Both the position numbers and the translations under genes were made by a program. This document shows, in pieces, positions 16,009 through 24,631 of a stretch of 33,353 bases of DNA. The stretch is from Phycisphaeraceae bacterium (GTDB lineage: Bacteria; Planctomycetota; Phycisphaerae; Phycisphaerales; Zrk34): NCBI GenBank assembly GCA_028284925.1, contig JANQQT010000136.1:1-33353 (forward strand), written 5' to 3'. How positions within the stretch are numbered: position 1 is the stretch's first letter; every line of letters begins with the position of its first letter. The notes under the pieces were generated by a model. That model was not told the origin of the DNA, searched no databases, and was given only the letters and a program-made list of their open reading frames with translations.

Positions 16009-18780
16009 TTATTTTGCAAGGATGATGGCGCTATTGAGTGTGAGAATGTTTTTGGGTTCAAGGAGTTGGTGAGGATTGGTGAGCCATTCGGGGAGTTCCG
16101 GGGCGGCGAGGAGGAGCGAGGTGATGGCATCGTTGCGCCCCAGGAGTTTCAGCGAGATTTCAAGGGCCTGAGGGTATTCGAGCATGGCGTCGGCGAAAGT
16201 CTTGGGGCGCGAAATTTGGGAGACGGCGGTAAACCAGTTGGCGAGTGTCAGATCGGGATCGGGTGTGTTCCTGAGAGCGGGAAGGGCGCGGAGGAGGAGT
16301 TTGGCAAATCGTCTGCGACCGATGCATTCGGCGAATTTGAGGAGGGTTTGGTTGGCTTGAGAGGGATTTTGGATACCGAGAGGAGAGAGCGCAATCCTGG
16401 CAAGGTTCTCGTCTACACGGTTCATGAGTACGAGATCCGCGGGGTTGGCGGCGGTAGCATCTGGGAGGAAGTCTCGGGTGAAATGGCGATCGACAAAGCC
16501 GCGGACGACGGCAGTTGCTTCATCAAGGTCGAGTTGCATCTGTTCAGCGGCATCGTGATTCTGATTGGCGATGTAGTTGATGCGTCTTGCAAGACGCTGA
16601 TACTCGATGGAATCACGAGGGGGCATATCGAGGTCTTTCGCGTTTCCCCGAAGCATACGCAGACCGTTAATAAGTTTTCGGAAGAAGTGGTAGGATGCGG
16701 TGACGGCATCGCGTTCGGTCGTGGAGATGATTTCGGCATCGGCGAGTGCATTTAGCGCCTTTTGGATTGAATAGGTCCGGGCCTGGGAAACGTCGGCGCC
16801 GTGGCGAGCCTGAAGCATCTGCACGTTGGACTCGAGATCGAGAAGTGTGCCACAGCTGTATTTGGCATTCAAGTTTTTTGCGGCATCTTTTTCTTCGTAC
16901 TGTTGAACGCGAATCTCGTGCATTCGGTCGAGATCGAGAGGGATGTGGTAGACGAACTGATCACGCAGCGACTGGATGTGCCTGGCGAGATCGGGGTCGC
17001 CGGCCAAGGGACGGAGACGAATCAGGGCAAGTCGTTCCATTGGATGAGCAGGACCATCTGCGGAGAAATACTGGTTGAAGGAATCCGCAGAGACAGCGTT
17101 GGGGCCGTCCTTGCCGTAAGGACGGAGTCGAAGATCAACTTCAAAGATTCCTTCGTGCTTGGCGACGATGGAATCAGCCGTTTCGACCACGAACTTTTCA
17201 AAGAACTCGGTGTTATTGATGGGGTTCTTGCCATCGGTCTTTCCCAGGTCCGAGTAAACAAAAAGAAGTTCGATATCCGAAGCGTAACCGAGGGCTTTTC
17301 CCCCGAGTTTGCCGAGACCGAATACGGCCCATGCGATTAGCTCGTTTCCGTGGCCATGAGGTTGGCCGTATTTTTCGGTGAGGCGATCCCACACAAAACC
17401 AGCGGCGGCGCCTACTACGGTTTCGGCAAGAGCGGAGAGTCGTTTGGACAGGAGTTGGAAGTGGGAACCGCGCGTGAGAATATGATCAAGATCGTACAGG
17501 AAGATTTCGCGGTTCTTAAATTCGTTGAGTACCTTGCGTTTTTGCTCGAATGATTCGGCTCCGGCGAGTGTGGACTCGAGGCGTGCTGAGAGGGTCTCGA
17601 CGGGGGCGCAGATGCGTCTGCCTTCGGGCCGAGGTTGGAGGAGATTGAGGAGTTGGTCGTATCGCTGGCGAATGAAGTCTTCCCAAAGATAGTCCGATGC
17701 GCCCAGAAGCCTCGCGAGGTCCTGCATGGCAAGGGGGTTTGCGAGAAGATCGAGCCATTGGTCAGCATTCTCAGCATGGGTGATGTTTTCGGTGAGATGT
17801 TCGAAACGGGAGAGGGCGGTGTATGGGGCCGGTGCGAGTGTGAGGAAATAGATGAACTGTTTGGTAAGAAGTATGGAGAGTTTGATTTTTTCGATGAGTG
17901 CGGCATCGGTAATAGGCCGGCCCCTCGAATCGGTAACGTGTATCACGTCCTCGACGCGCTGTTCGTGGGTACGAATGCGGATGTGTTGTATGGCGAGTTT
18001 GTGAAGCTCGAGGGCAGTGGTAAGTGTGTAGAGAAAGGCGGGAGTGTCTTGCCCGACGACGTTGATTTGGGTGATCTTGTCGATGTCGGGCTTGATATCG
18101 AGTTGAACGGGCCAGAGGAGAGCTTCGTTGGAGAAATCGGACCTTGCGAGTTGGCGGGTAACGAGTTCATTAACGAAACGTTTGGCGTTGGCAACGGATT
18201 GCTCGGTGGCGGTGCTGAGTTCACCCATGACGTGTTTGAGCGTCTGGGTGAGTTGCGCCTCCCAGACGTCGAATGATTGCGTCGATTCGATCTTGCCTAC
18301 GAAGTGGTCGATGATCCTGGGTCTGTCATCGCGAGCATCGGTGACGAGTCGTCTTCGTGACCGCATGGCGCGTCGCAGGGCTTCACGGTGGCGACGATGT
18401 TGCGATGCGGAAGTGCTGAGCAAGGTAGAGGATGACCCGGAAGAGTCGGGTGTGTTTGCCGGGCTGTTGTAGGTGAAGATGTCGCCGGACTCAATGGAGA
18501 ATTGCATGCCCGCGAGAACACCCGCGATAAGCGAGAAGGCGGCGGGGTAGTCCACGGCAAGTACGGTGATTGCGACTACGCCATTGGGACGCTGGTCGGC
18601 AAGAATCTGGACGGGTTCAGATTTGGAAAGCTTGGAGAGAAGCCTGAGGTGTTCGACGACTTCCTGAGGTGAGAATTTTTGAAAATAGGCGTCAGCGAGT
18701 CGGTCGATATGTTGCTGGGACAGTTGAAGATCGACATCTTCATCCAGTTGTTTGAGCTGGTCGATGGTAGGTTTGGTCAT
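16009..18780 (-). CDS. glnE: GlnE-like nucleotidyltransferase with N-terminal ACT-like domains
   Basis: The protein has 923 residues. A nucleotidyltransferase domain typical of glutamine synthetase adenylyltransferase spans about 483-610: FGLGKLGGKALGYASDIELLF (second acidic residue Glu in place of the common Asp), then VDLRLRPYGKDGP and ERLALIRLRPLAGD. The helical GlnE/GlnD region follows, with YSCGTLLDLESNVQMLQ at 641-657. Two ACT-like segments precede it, at about 66-106 (YPAAFSLIAGVLAG) and 236-285 (DTPAFLYTLTTALELHKLAI), as in GlnD. Canonical GlnE is of similar length but carries two nucleotidyltransferase domains and no ACT domain. Here only one is visible. It probably modifies glutamine synthetase or PII, but which, and in which direction, cannot be read from sequence. 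No glnA or glnB is nearby. Confidence 0.85.
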   Translation of the reverse strand: MTKPTIDQLKQLDEDVDLQLSQQHIDRLADAYFQKFSPQEVVEHLRLLSKLSKSEPVQILADQRPNGVVAITVLAVDYPAAFSLIAGVLAGMQFSIESGDIFTYNSPANTPDSSGSSSTLLSTSASQHRRHREALRRAMRSRRRLVTDARDDRPRIIDHFVGKIESTQSFDVWEAQLTQTLKHVMGELSTATEQSVANAKRFVNELVTRQLARSDFSNEALLWPVQLDIKPDIDKITQINVVGQDTPAFLYTLTTALELHKLAIQHIRIRTHEQRVEDVIHVTDSRGRPITDAALIEKIKLSILLTKQFIYFLTLAPAPYTALSRFEHLTENITHAENADQWLDLLANPLAMQDLARLLGASDYLWEDFIRQRYDQLLNLLQPRPEGRRICAPVETLSARLESTLAGAESFEQKRKVLNEFKNREIFLYDLDHILTRGSHFQLLSKRLSALAETVVGAAAGFVWDRLTEKYGQPHGHGNELIAWAVFGLGKLGGKALGYASDIELLFVYSDLGKTDGKNPINNTEFFEKFVVETADSIVAKHEGIFEVDLRLRPYGKDGPNAVSADSFNQYFSADGPAHPMERLALIRLRPLAGDPDLARHIQSLRDQFVYHIPLDLDRMHEIRVQQYEEKDAAKNLNAKYSCGTLLDLESNVQMLQARHGADVSQARTYSIQKALNALADAEIISTTERDAVTASYHFFRKLINGLRMLRGNAKDLDMPPRDSIEYQRLARRINYIANQNHDAAEQMQLDLDEATAVVRGFVDRHFTRDFLPDATAANPADLVLMNRVDENLARIALSPLGIQNPSQANQTLLKFAECIGRRRFAKLLLRALPALRNTPDPDLTLANWFTAVSQISRPKTFADAMLEYPQALEISLKLLGRNDAITSLLLAAPELPEWLTNPHQLLEPKNILTLNSAIILAK

Positions 18781-18857
18781 TGTAAAAAATAGCCTCTAAT
18801 CCATTGTACATTCGTAAATGTCCGATTGCATGTTGCGTGTCAGGATAGAATGACGCC

Positions 18858-19745
18858 ATGAAAAAGCGAATGAAGCAAATCGTTCTTTGCACGTTGGTAT
18901 TCATGTTCGCGGCGTGGGGCGGGACCTATGCGGCAGAGCGTGCAGGAGGCAAGGCTGAGCCAGGAAAGAAACGGATTGAGAAGAATGAAGAACAACCATC
19001 GAAGAAACTGGAGAAGGTTGAGATTCGGGTGGCGGAAAAGGATTGGGGGGGCGTGAGGCGGGCGACAGTGAAGAGGCATTTGGATTCCGTCGCGCGTGAG
19101 ATTTGGGTCTATTTTCCGGGAAGGAAGTTGAAACCAATCATCGTTGAACCACGCGGCGGGCCAATCGTGTTATATCGTCGGGGAAAGCAAGGCGAGTACT
19201 TCATCAAGTTGAATACGGGCGGAACGCTTTGGGCACAATATGCCTATCAGTTTGCACATGAGTTCTGCCATGTGCTGTGCAATTATGATCCGGATGTGCA
19301 TGGGAATGACTGGTTTGAGGAGTCCATTTGCGAACTGGCAAGTTTGTTTGTGTTACGTAAGATGGGAGAAAGTTGGAAGACGCGACCGCCGTTCAGCCAC
19401 TGGAAGAGTTACGCGAAGCATCTGACGAGTTATGCTCAGAAGCGGATTGATCAATACAAATTGAAGAAGGGGGAAACCTTAGCGAAGTGGTATAAAAGCA
19501 AGGTGAAGCAGTTGGCGGGGAGTGCGACCAAACGCGATTTGAATTCCGTGGTGGCGGTGGCGTTGCTGGATTTGTTTGAGAAGGAACCGCGACATTGGCG
19601 TGCGGTAGGTTATATGAATGTGGGTAAGCCGGGGCGGCAGCAGAGTTTGGGAGAGTTTTTGGGTGACTGGAAGAAGAACTCGCCCAGAGAGCATCGGGGT
19701 TTTATTGATAAGATCGTGAAGCGGTTTGGGATTGAGGTGAAGTAA
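18858..19745 (+). CDS. secreted gluzincin-like zinc metallopeptidase
   Basis: The 295-residue protein has a signal peptide (IVLCTLVFMFAAWGGTYAA) and a charged spacer to about residue 55. The zinc site HEFCH is at 134-138. About 16 residues later comes a Glu-rich helix, WFEESICELASLF (152-164), which supplies the third ligand expected of gluzincins. The rest is basic and helical with no recognised domain. It probably acts as a periplasmic or extracellular peptidase. ATG 18858 has AGGA about 12 nt upstream, and ATG 18870 is also possible. The gene is divergent from glnE, with 77 nt between them, and may share a regulatory region with it. Confidence 0.8.
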   Translation: MKKRMKQIVLCTLVFMFAAWGGTYAAERAGGKAEPGKKRIEKNEEQPSKKLEKVEIRVAEKDWGGVRRATVKRHLDSVAREIWVYFPGRKLKPIIVEPRGGPIVLYRRGKQGEYFIKLNTGGTLWAQYAYQFAHEFCHVLCNYDPDVHGNDWFEESICELASLFVLRKMGESWKTRPPFSHWKSYAKHLTSYAQKRIDQYKLKKGETLAKWYKSKVKQLAGSATKRDLNSVVAVALLDLFEKEPRHWRAVGYMNVGKPGRQQSLGEFLGDWKKNSPREHRGFIDKIVKRFGIEVK

Positions 19746-19801
19746 GCGACGTGTGCCGATACAAAAAGGGTGAGATGCGTACAAATCCAAATGCACAAAG
19801 G

Positions 19802-20251
19802 TCAGTCGAATCGCTCGGAACGGGTTTTTTTGATGACGGAGCGTCGTTTTTTCTGATCGAGGCGACGCTGTTGGGCTGCACGCGACGGTTTGGTTTTTTT
19901 GCGCGGACGAGGCCTCGTCTTGGCACGCTGGATGATGGCGGCGAGGTGGTCGATACAGGCCTTTTTGTTACTGAGTTGTGAGCGATGTTCCTGAGAAGCA
20001 AGTATAAGTTGGTCGTCCGCATTGATGCGATTGGCGGCCTGAGCCTTGAGACGATGCAGTGAGTAGGGATCGAGATAGAGGGCAAGATCGTCGATGTTGA
20101 CGGTCAGGATAGCTTTAGTGTTGAGTTTATTGACGTTTTGCCCGCCCGGACCGCTGGATCGCGCGAAGGAAAAGTTCAGCATTGAGGCTGGTATGTAAAG
20201 TCCACTGGCAAGTTGTATGGAGTTGTTAAGAGTTTCCGACATGTTTTCCAT
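19802..20251 (-). CDS. arfB: ArfB/YaeJ-type ribosome-rescue peptidyl-tRNA hydrolase
   Basis: The 149-residue protein has the release-factor catalytic motif GGQ in SSGPGGQNVNKLNTKA at about 32-47. It lacks the codon-recognition domains of RF1 and RF2. The basic C-terminal tail (PRPRKKTKPSRAAQQRRLDQ) is the ArfB element that enters the empty mRNA channel of stalled ribosomes. It hydrolyses peptidyl-tRNA on non-stop complexes. The start may be ATG 20251 or ATG 20242, since neither has a strong ribosome-binding site. It is divergent from the TetR gene at 20403 (150 nt between) and converges on the metallopeptidase gene. Confidence 0.93.
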   Translation of the reverse strand: MENMSETLNNSIQLASGLYIPASMLNFSFARSSGPGGQNVNKLNTKAILTVNIDDLALYLDPYSLHRLKAQAANRINADDQLILASQEHRSQLSNKKACIDHLAAIIQRAKTRPRPRKKTKPSRAAQQRRLDQKKRRSVIKKTRSERFD

Positions 20252-20391
20252 TGTTGGCGAACGCGTGGACAGAGACGAACGGTTGATTGAGAATAGGATT
20301 CAATGTTGGGGTCGGGGGTTTTCGCAGCAGGACGCTGTGGGAATGAGTATTTTACGAGTTCATGGAACCGGGCGGCTTGTGTGAAGGTCAT

Positions 20392-20396
20392 GGAGG
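20392..20396 (+). promoter_or_regulatory. ribosome-binding site favouring a TTG start
   Basis: GGAGG lies 6 nt before the TTG at 20403 and 21 nt before the first in-frame ATG (20418). The spacing supports TTG as the start of the TetR gene. Confidence 0.65.
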
Positions 20397-20402
20397 TTTA
20401 GT

Positions 20403-21287
20403 TTGTCAGACGCGACAATGGACGGTCGTGCCCCCACCCCCGGAAGCGTTCTTCGAACACCCGGAAGCCCCGAAGCTGGCACCGGGATCATGCCGGACGC
20501 GCAGGGCGTGACGGAGAGCGTTAGTTCAGGTCATTTACCGGAGATTGGGGTGGGTGATCTGAGTGATATCGGTGTACGGCATGGAAATGCCGGTTCGATC
20601 CGGCGGGGTAGACAGGCGCATTTGGATCATCGTCAGATCCTGAATGCAACAAGCGCGTGTTTTGCGGAGTCGGGGTATGACGGTACGACAATTCGTGCTA
20701 TAGCTCAGCGAATTGATTGCAGCGTAGGAAGCATCTATCGGTATTTCTCGGACAAGCGGGAGTTGCTGCTCGCGTGTGCCGGAGAGTTGTTTAAAGGGTT
20801 GATTGAGCAACTGGAGGATGGAAGGATCGGATTTGACGCATCACGTGTGGCGTATGAGCGCATCGCGGGACAACACGGACAAATGTATCGATTGATGTTC
20901 TGGCTATGGGGGGAAGGGTTGCCAAGGCCGATTGAAAGGGTGGTGGAAGTATGGGAGAGATTGCTGAGCGGGCGAGAGGCGGCGGTGCAGGCGTGGGGAG
21001 CGATTCATGCACAGTTGACCATCGGAATGACGGACGGAATTGAGTTTGGGGTGGCGGTGAAGGATGGAGAGGAATCGGGCGCGGCTGACGAAGATGATCG
21101 CGGCATGATTCGGGTCGTAGGGTTGGAGGAATTCAAGGCTGGTCTGAAACGCGAAGAGAAAGGAGAAAGAGAAGGGAGCGGTATTGTGGTGATTGAAGAG
21201 GGTGATGAAATCAAGTTGGAAGGTGAAGAGGAGGATAAGAGTGCTAGAATCGGTGGCGTTGAGCCGGAAGATATGACGTTGCTTTGA
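20403..21287 (+). CDS. TetR-family regulator with long N- and C-terminal extensions
   Basis: The protein has 294 residues, against about 200 for usual TetR proteins. The TetR DNA-binding domain lies at about 75-125 (ILNATSACFAESGYDGTTIR, then CSVGSIYRYFSDKRELL). About 65 residues before it are low-complexity, rich in Gly, Pro and Asp. About 80 residues at the end are highly acidic and Glu/Lys-rich. TTG 20403 is preferred by its GGAGG. The DUF368 gene starts 34 nt downstream on the same strand, so this regulator probably controls, or is co-expressed with, that transporter. The ligand is unknown. Confidence 0.85.
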   Translation: MSDATMDGRAPTPGSVLRTPGSPEAGTGIMPDAQGVTESVSSGHLPEIGVGDLSDIGVRHGNAGSIRRGRQAHLDHRQILNATSACFAESGYDGTTIRAIAQRIDCSVGSIYRYFSDKRELLLACAGELFKGLIEQLEDGRIGFDASRVAYERIAGQHGQMYRLMFWLWGEGLPRPIERVVEVWERLLSGREAAVQAWGAIHAQLTIGMTDGIEFGVAVKDGEESGAADEDDRGMIRVVGLEEFKAGLKREEKGEREGSGIVVIEEGDEIKLEGEEEDKSARIGGVEPEDMTLL

Positions 21288-21321
21288 GAAAGGGGGTGGG
21301 CATTCAAACGGCAGGGTTGTT

Positions 21322-22356
21322 ATGGACGAATCGTCGGTGGAATCCCCGCCGGAACATCATGACGAGAAGGAACAAGAGGTGGCGTGGGGATTGCTTGGCA
21401 TCCGGAGTGGCGTAGGTGGTGTATTGATGGGATTGGCCAACCTGGTCCCGGGAATCAGCGGGGGCACGATGTTGCTGGCGAGCGGTGTGTATCCACGGTT
21501 TATCAATGCGGTGGCGGAAGTTTCGACTTTTCGATTTCAGAAGGTCTCGGTGTTCGTGTTGGGAATCGTGGTGGGGATGGCGGGTCTGGTATTTGTGGGG
21601 TGTGCGGGGCCGATTAAGGGGCTGGTGTCTGATTATCGCTGGGTCATGTACAGCCTTTTTATCGGTTTGACGTTTGGAGGATTGCCGCTAGTTTGGCGTA
21701 TGGCGAGACCGATTGGTCGAAATACGTGGATTGGCGCAGTAATTGGATTTGGAATTATGGTGGGTTTGGCGGTGATGCAGCAGATGGTGAAAGGAGGGGA
21801 TGAGCAGTCGAGTTTCCTCTTGATGATCGTGGCGGGGATGGCGGGGGCGAGTGCGATGATTCTGCCGGGCGTGAGCGGGGCGTATTTATTGCTGGTGTTG
21901 GGGGTGTATCTGCCGGTTTTGGGGGCGATTGAATCGTTTGTGGATGCGGCAAAGGCAGTGGATATGGAGGCGGCGTGGGAGCCTGCAGTGAATGTGTTGC
22001 TGCCGTTGGGGATTGGGGTGGTGGTGGGTGTGGTGACGGTATCGAACGGTTTGAAATTGATGTTGGAGAAATGTCGGAATGTGACATTGGGTGGGTTGTT
22101 GGGGTTGTTGGTTGGTGCGGTGGTCGGGTTGTGGCCGTTTCAAAAAGGTGTTCCGCCAAAGGCCGGGGATGTGATTCGGGGTAAAGTGCTGACCACAGAA
22201 GAGGCTGCGGAGATGAGCGCGGACAAATGGCCGACGGAATTTTTCACACCGGATGTGATGCAGGTGGTATGGGTGTTGGTATTGATCGGCGTCGGATTAC
22301 TGGTAACGGGGTTGTTGGCGAAGATCGGGGGAGATAACGGTGGAAAAAGCGTCTGA
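21322..22356 (+). CDS. DUF368 membrane protein (polyprenyl-phosphate transporter family)
   Basis: The 344-residue protein has about eight hydrophobic segments and the two inverted-repeat signatures of DUF368: ANLVPGISGGTMLLASGVY at about 39-57 and ILPGVSGAYLLLVLGVY at about 179-195. DUF368 members (PopT) have been shown to return undecaprenyl phosphate across the membrane for reuse in envelope synthesis. The first 22 residues are acidic and cytosolic. A loop of about 40 residues near the C-terminus (GKVLTTEEAAEMSADKWP) is not typical of the short family members. The ribosome-binding site is weak (CAGGG). It probably forms an operon with the TetR gene upstream. Confidence 0.9.
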   Translation: MDESSVESPPEHHDEKEQEVAWGLLGIRSGVGGVLMGLANLVPGISGGTMLLASGVYPRFINAVAEVSTFRFQKVSVFVLGIVVGMAGLVFVGCAGPIKGLVSDYRWVMYSLFIGLTFGGLPLVWRMARPIGRNTWIGAVIGFGIMVGLAVMQQMVKGGDEQSSFLLMIVAGMAGASAMILPGVSGAYLLLVLGVYLPVLGAIESFVDAAKAVDMEAAWEPAVNVLLPLGIGVVVGVVTVSNGLKLMLEKCRNVTLGGLLGLLVGAVVGLWPFQKGVPPKAGDVIRGKVLTTEEAAEMSADKWPTEFFTPDVMQVVWVLVLIGVGLLVTGLLAKIGGDNGGKSV

Positions 22357-22388
22357 GTGAAAAACGCAGAAGATGACCGGTAGCGACT

Positions 22389-23117
22389 TCAGGTGGATTT
22401 AGGATCAGACCTGACGATCATCTTATAGGTTTGGTATTCCCCGGTGACTTTCCCGGTCCAGATTTTGTGCGCTTTCGTATCGTCGTCAGGTCGAATCTGG
22501 AATACGGGTCGCATCCTGATGGTTCGGTATCGTTTGTCCGAGCCGCCGGTCGCCTTGAGAAGCGAGTCCATTTTCCAGCCTGATCCGCGGCCTTTGGCAG
22601 TGACGAGGTTAAGGTAAACGTCGATAACGCGGTGTTTGCGTGGCGGGATGGTCATGGAAGAGGGGAAATTTCGCGTCCATGACATAGGGCCTTTGGCAAT
22701 GGTGTGTTTCTTTCCGTTGGCATCGAGTGCTTCGAAGGTAAGGTTGTAATAACCCCATGAACACCATTCGCGCCAGAGGTTGATGGGCTTGTCAGTGTTG
22801 TTGGTAATAACAACATTGAAGTGGGCGCGAATGCTGTTGGTGGTCTTGGGGTTTTTGATGACATAGAGGTGGCGGACTTTGTTTCGAATGGGGATTGCGA
22901 TGTCAACGGAGAGAGGGGGAAGTTTGGGGGCCGCTTTCTTGAGCCGTGGGATTGCCGCGTGAGGTTCGGCGGCGATAGCTTTAGCGGTAGGCTGAGATTT
23001 GATGACTTCTGGTTCCGCGGCAGCAAAGGGCTCAAAGGCGAGAATTGCGGTGGCGGTCGTGATAAGGGTGAACAGTATTAGGGAGGCGATGAATCGGGAA
23101 TGTTGAATAGCAGGCAT
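22389..23117 (-). CDS. secreted beta-sandwich-like protein, paralogue 2 of 3
   Basis: The 242-residue protein has a signal peptide at about 1-28 and an Ala/Pro/Lys-rich linker to about residue 68. The shared domain follows: FNVVITNNTDKPINLW, WCSWGYYNLTFEALD, TIPPRKHRVIDVY, GWKMDSLLK, RPVFQI and KIWTGKVTGEYQTYK. GGAGC lies 8 nt before the ATG. It directly follows paralogue 3 on the same strand after 62 nt, so the two look like a tandem duplication and probably one transcript. It is much closer to paralogue 3 than to paralogue 1. Its function is unknown; a periplasmic binding or structural role is plausible. Confidence 0.78.
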   Translation of the reverse strand: MPAIQHSRFIASLILFTLITTATAILAFEPFAAAEPEVIKSQPTAKAIAAEPHAAIPRLKKAAPKLPPLSVDIAIPIRNKVRHLYVIKNPKTTNSIRAHFNVVITNNTDKPINLWREWCSWGYYNLTFEALDANGKKHTIAKGPMSWTRNFPSSMTIPPRKHRVIDVYLNLVTAKGRGSGWKMDSLLKATGGSDKRYRTIRMRPVFQIRPDDDTKAHKIWTGKVTGEYQTYKMIVRSDPKST

Positions 23118-23179
23118 GGGTTAAGCTCCGTTGTGGGAGGACCTTGTTAGCGTGCCTACGCTCACACTTATGCGCGGAC

Positions 23180-23854
23180 TTAGGAAGGCTTGGCGTTTCG
23201 GGCGACAAAAATGTTGTACTCCTGATATTCGCCCTTGATAGAGCCGGTCCAGACCTTGTGTTCCTTAGAATCGTTGTCTGGCATGATCTGAAAGACAGGT
23301 CGCATTTTGATATCGCGATTGTTGCGATTGACTTTGATGGCCTTGAGGAGGGAATCCATTTTCCAGCCGCTTCCGACACCGGATTGGGGTGTAGGGTCGA
23401 AATAGACGTCGATAACGCGGTGCTTGTGGGGCGGGATGGTAAGCGTATCCGGGAAATTCGCGGTCCAGACCATGTCGCCCTTGGTGAGCGTGTGTTTTTT
23501 GCCTGTCGCGTCGATGATTTCAAAGCTGAGGTTATAGTAACCCCAGGAACACCATTCCTGCCAGAGTTTGATCGGTTTATCGGTGTTGTTCGTGAGGACG
23601 ACGTTGAAATGGGAGCGAATATTGTTGATGGACTTGGAGTTGCTGTTGATGCGGATACGACTTGACTTGTTGCGAAGGGGGATGGCGACGTCGATGGAAA
23701 AAGGAGGTTTCTTAGCGGGTTTCTGTGCCCGCTTCTCGACCAGCTTGGGAGCAGGTGGCTTGTTTTCAGGCGCTTTGGTAGCGGGTGGCTGAAATGCCAT
23801 AATGGACGAGGTGGTGACGAGGGCGACGGCGATTAGGGAAATCAGAATGCGCAT
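23180..23854 (-). CDS. secreted beta-sandwich-like protein, paralogue 3 of 3
   Basis: The 224-residue protein has a short signal peptide (ILISLIAVALVTTSSIMA), a Pro/Lys linker and then the shared domain: FNVVLTNNTDKPIKLW, WCSWGYYNLSFEIID, TIPPHKHRVIDVYFD, GWKMDSLLK, RPVFQI and KVWTGSIKGEYQEY. A strong GGAG lies 8 nt before the ATG, and a 156-nt AT-rich upstream region (23855-24010) probably holds the promoter for this gene and paralogue 2. The conserved Trp and Cys residues (WCSWGYY) are shared with paralogue 2 but are replaced in paralogue 1 (DLEMRGYRSL). Confidence 0.78.
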   Translation of the reverse strand: MRILISLIAVALVTTSSIMAFQPPATKAPENKPPAPKLVEKRAQKPAKKPPFSIDVAIPLRNKSSRIRINSNSKSINNIRSHFNVVLTNNTDKPIKLWQEWCSWGYYNLSFEIIDATGKKHTLTKGDMVWTANFPDTLTIPPHKHRVIDVYFDPTPQSGVGSGWKMDSLLKAIKVNRNNRDIKMRPVFQIMPDNDSKEHKVWTGSIKGEYQEYNIFVARNAKPS

Positions 23855-24010
23855 AATACATACTCCTTGATGACCTGATTTGTGGATGTACTAAAGTAAA
23901 GAACTGCCTGTCTATGAAACAAGACGTATCTTGAAGGAGAACGTGCCAAGATTCGGGTGGTTTTTTACAATTAATTATGGCTTGGGTAATTGCTGACTTG
24001 ACACCGTTGT

Positions 24011-24535
24011 TCAGGCGAAGCCGGAGTTTCGGAGGAGGTCCATGAACTGATCTGTGAAGACGAAATTGTGATCGGGGAATTCGAGGCCGCTCATATTCTG
24101 GTCGATGTGGGAAAACATGAGTTCGATGTCTGCGACGTGGAGTTTTTCGGCGGAAGTAGGGGCGGCGTGGGATTGGGTGTGGTCGATGACGTGGACCTTG
24201 CCTGTGGCGGAGGCGCCGGAGTCATCGATACGTTCGAGTGTCGCGACGTGGAAAATGGTTTGCCCGGGAAAGACCGAGCAGTGGAAGACGGCTTTGGTGA
24301 TTTTGGCGAGGATCACCTTTTCCCTGAAGTCGCGGGCGTGACCGACGAGGATACCGGCGGTCTGGGCCATGCCTTCGATGACAAGGGAAGCCGGCATGAC
24401 GGGGATGGCGGGGTGATCATCCGTCTCGGCGAAATGGTCGTGAAGGTGCTCCTCGGCCATGGAAACATTCTTGACGGCAATGCAGCTCTTAGCTTTTTCG
24501 AGTTGAGCGATACGGTCAATCCAGATCCAGCGCAT
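24011..24535 (-). CDS. FabZ/FabA-like hot-dog dehydratase, larger copy
   Basis: The 174-residue protein has the hot-dog fold dehydratase pattern. The likely catalytic His34 is in HLHDHF and the acidic partner Glu54 in SLVIEGMAQTAG. Between them an extra stretch (AETDDHPAIPVMP) replaces the compact FPGFPVMPG loop. Strands GQTIFHVATLERIDDSGASA and GKVHVI follow. Extra residues at the C-terminus (FPDHNFVFTDQFMDLL) are not part of standard FabZ. It would dehydrate 3-hydroxyacyl-ACP, or it could have lost activity and pair with the smaller copy at 25061-25447. It is the last gene of the trio, 96 nt after the ACP gene. Confidence 0.82.
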   Translation of the reverse strand: MRWIWIDRIAQLEKAKSCIAVKNVSMAEEHLHDHFAETDDHPAIPVMPASLVIEGMAQTAGILVGHARDFREKVILAKITKAVFHCSVFPGQTIFHVATLERIDDSGASATGKVHVIDHTQSHAAPTSAEKLHVADIELMFSHIDQNMSGLEFPDHNFVFTDQFMDLLRNSGFA

Positions 24536-24631
24536 GGTGGTGGTGTCGTTTTAGAAGTAGAGGGTGTTTGATTATGGCGCGCGGGATGAGGGCCGGGCCT
24601 TGGGGCAATAGGTGATAGCCTGAGTAGGCCG

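Noticed and set aside
16000-16755. Long plus-strand open frame opposite the glnE-like gene (also 17635-18276 and 16801-17340)
   Set aside because: No domain, no ribosome-binding site, and fully explained as an antisense shadow of a well-supported gene in G-rich DNA.
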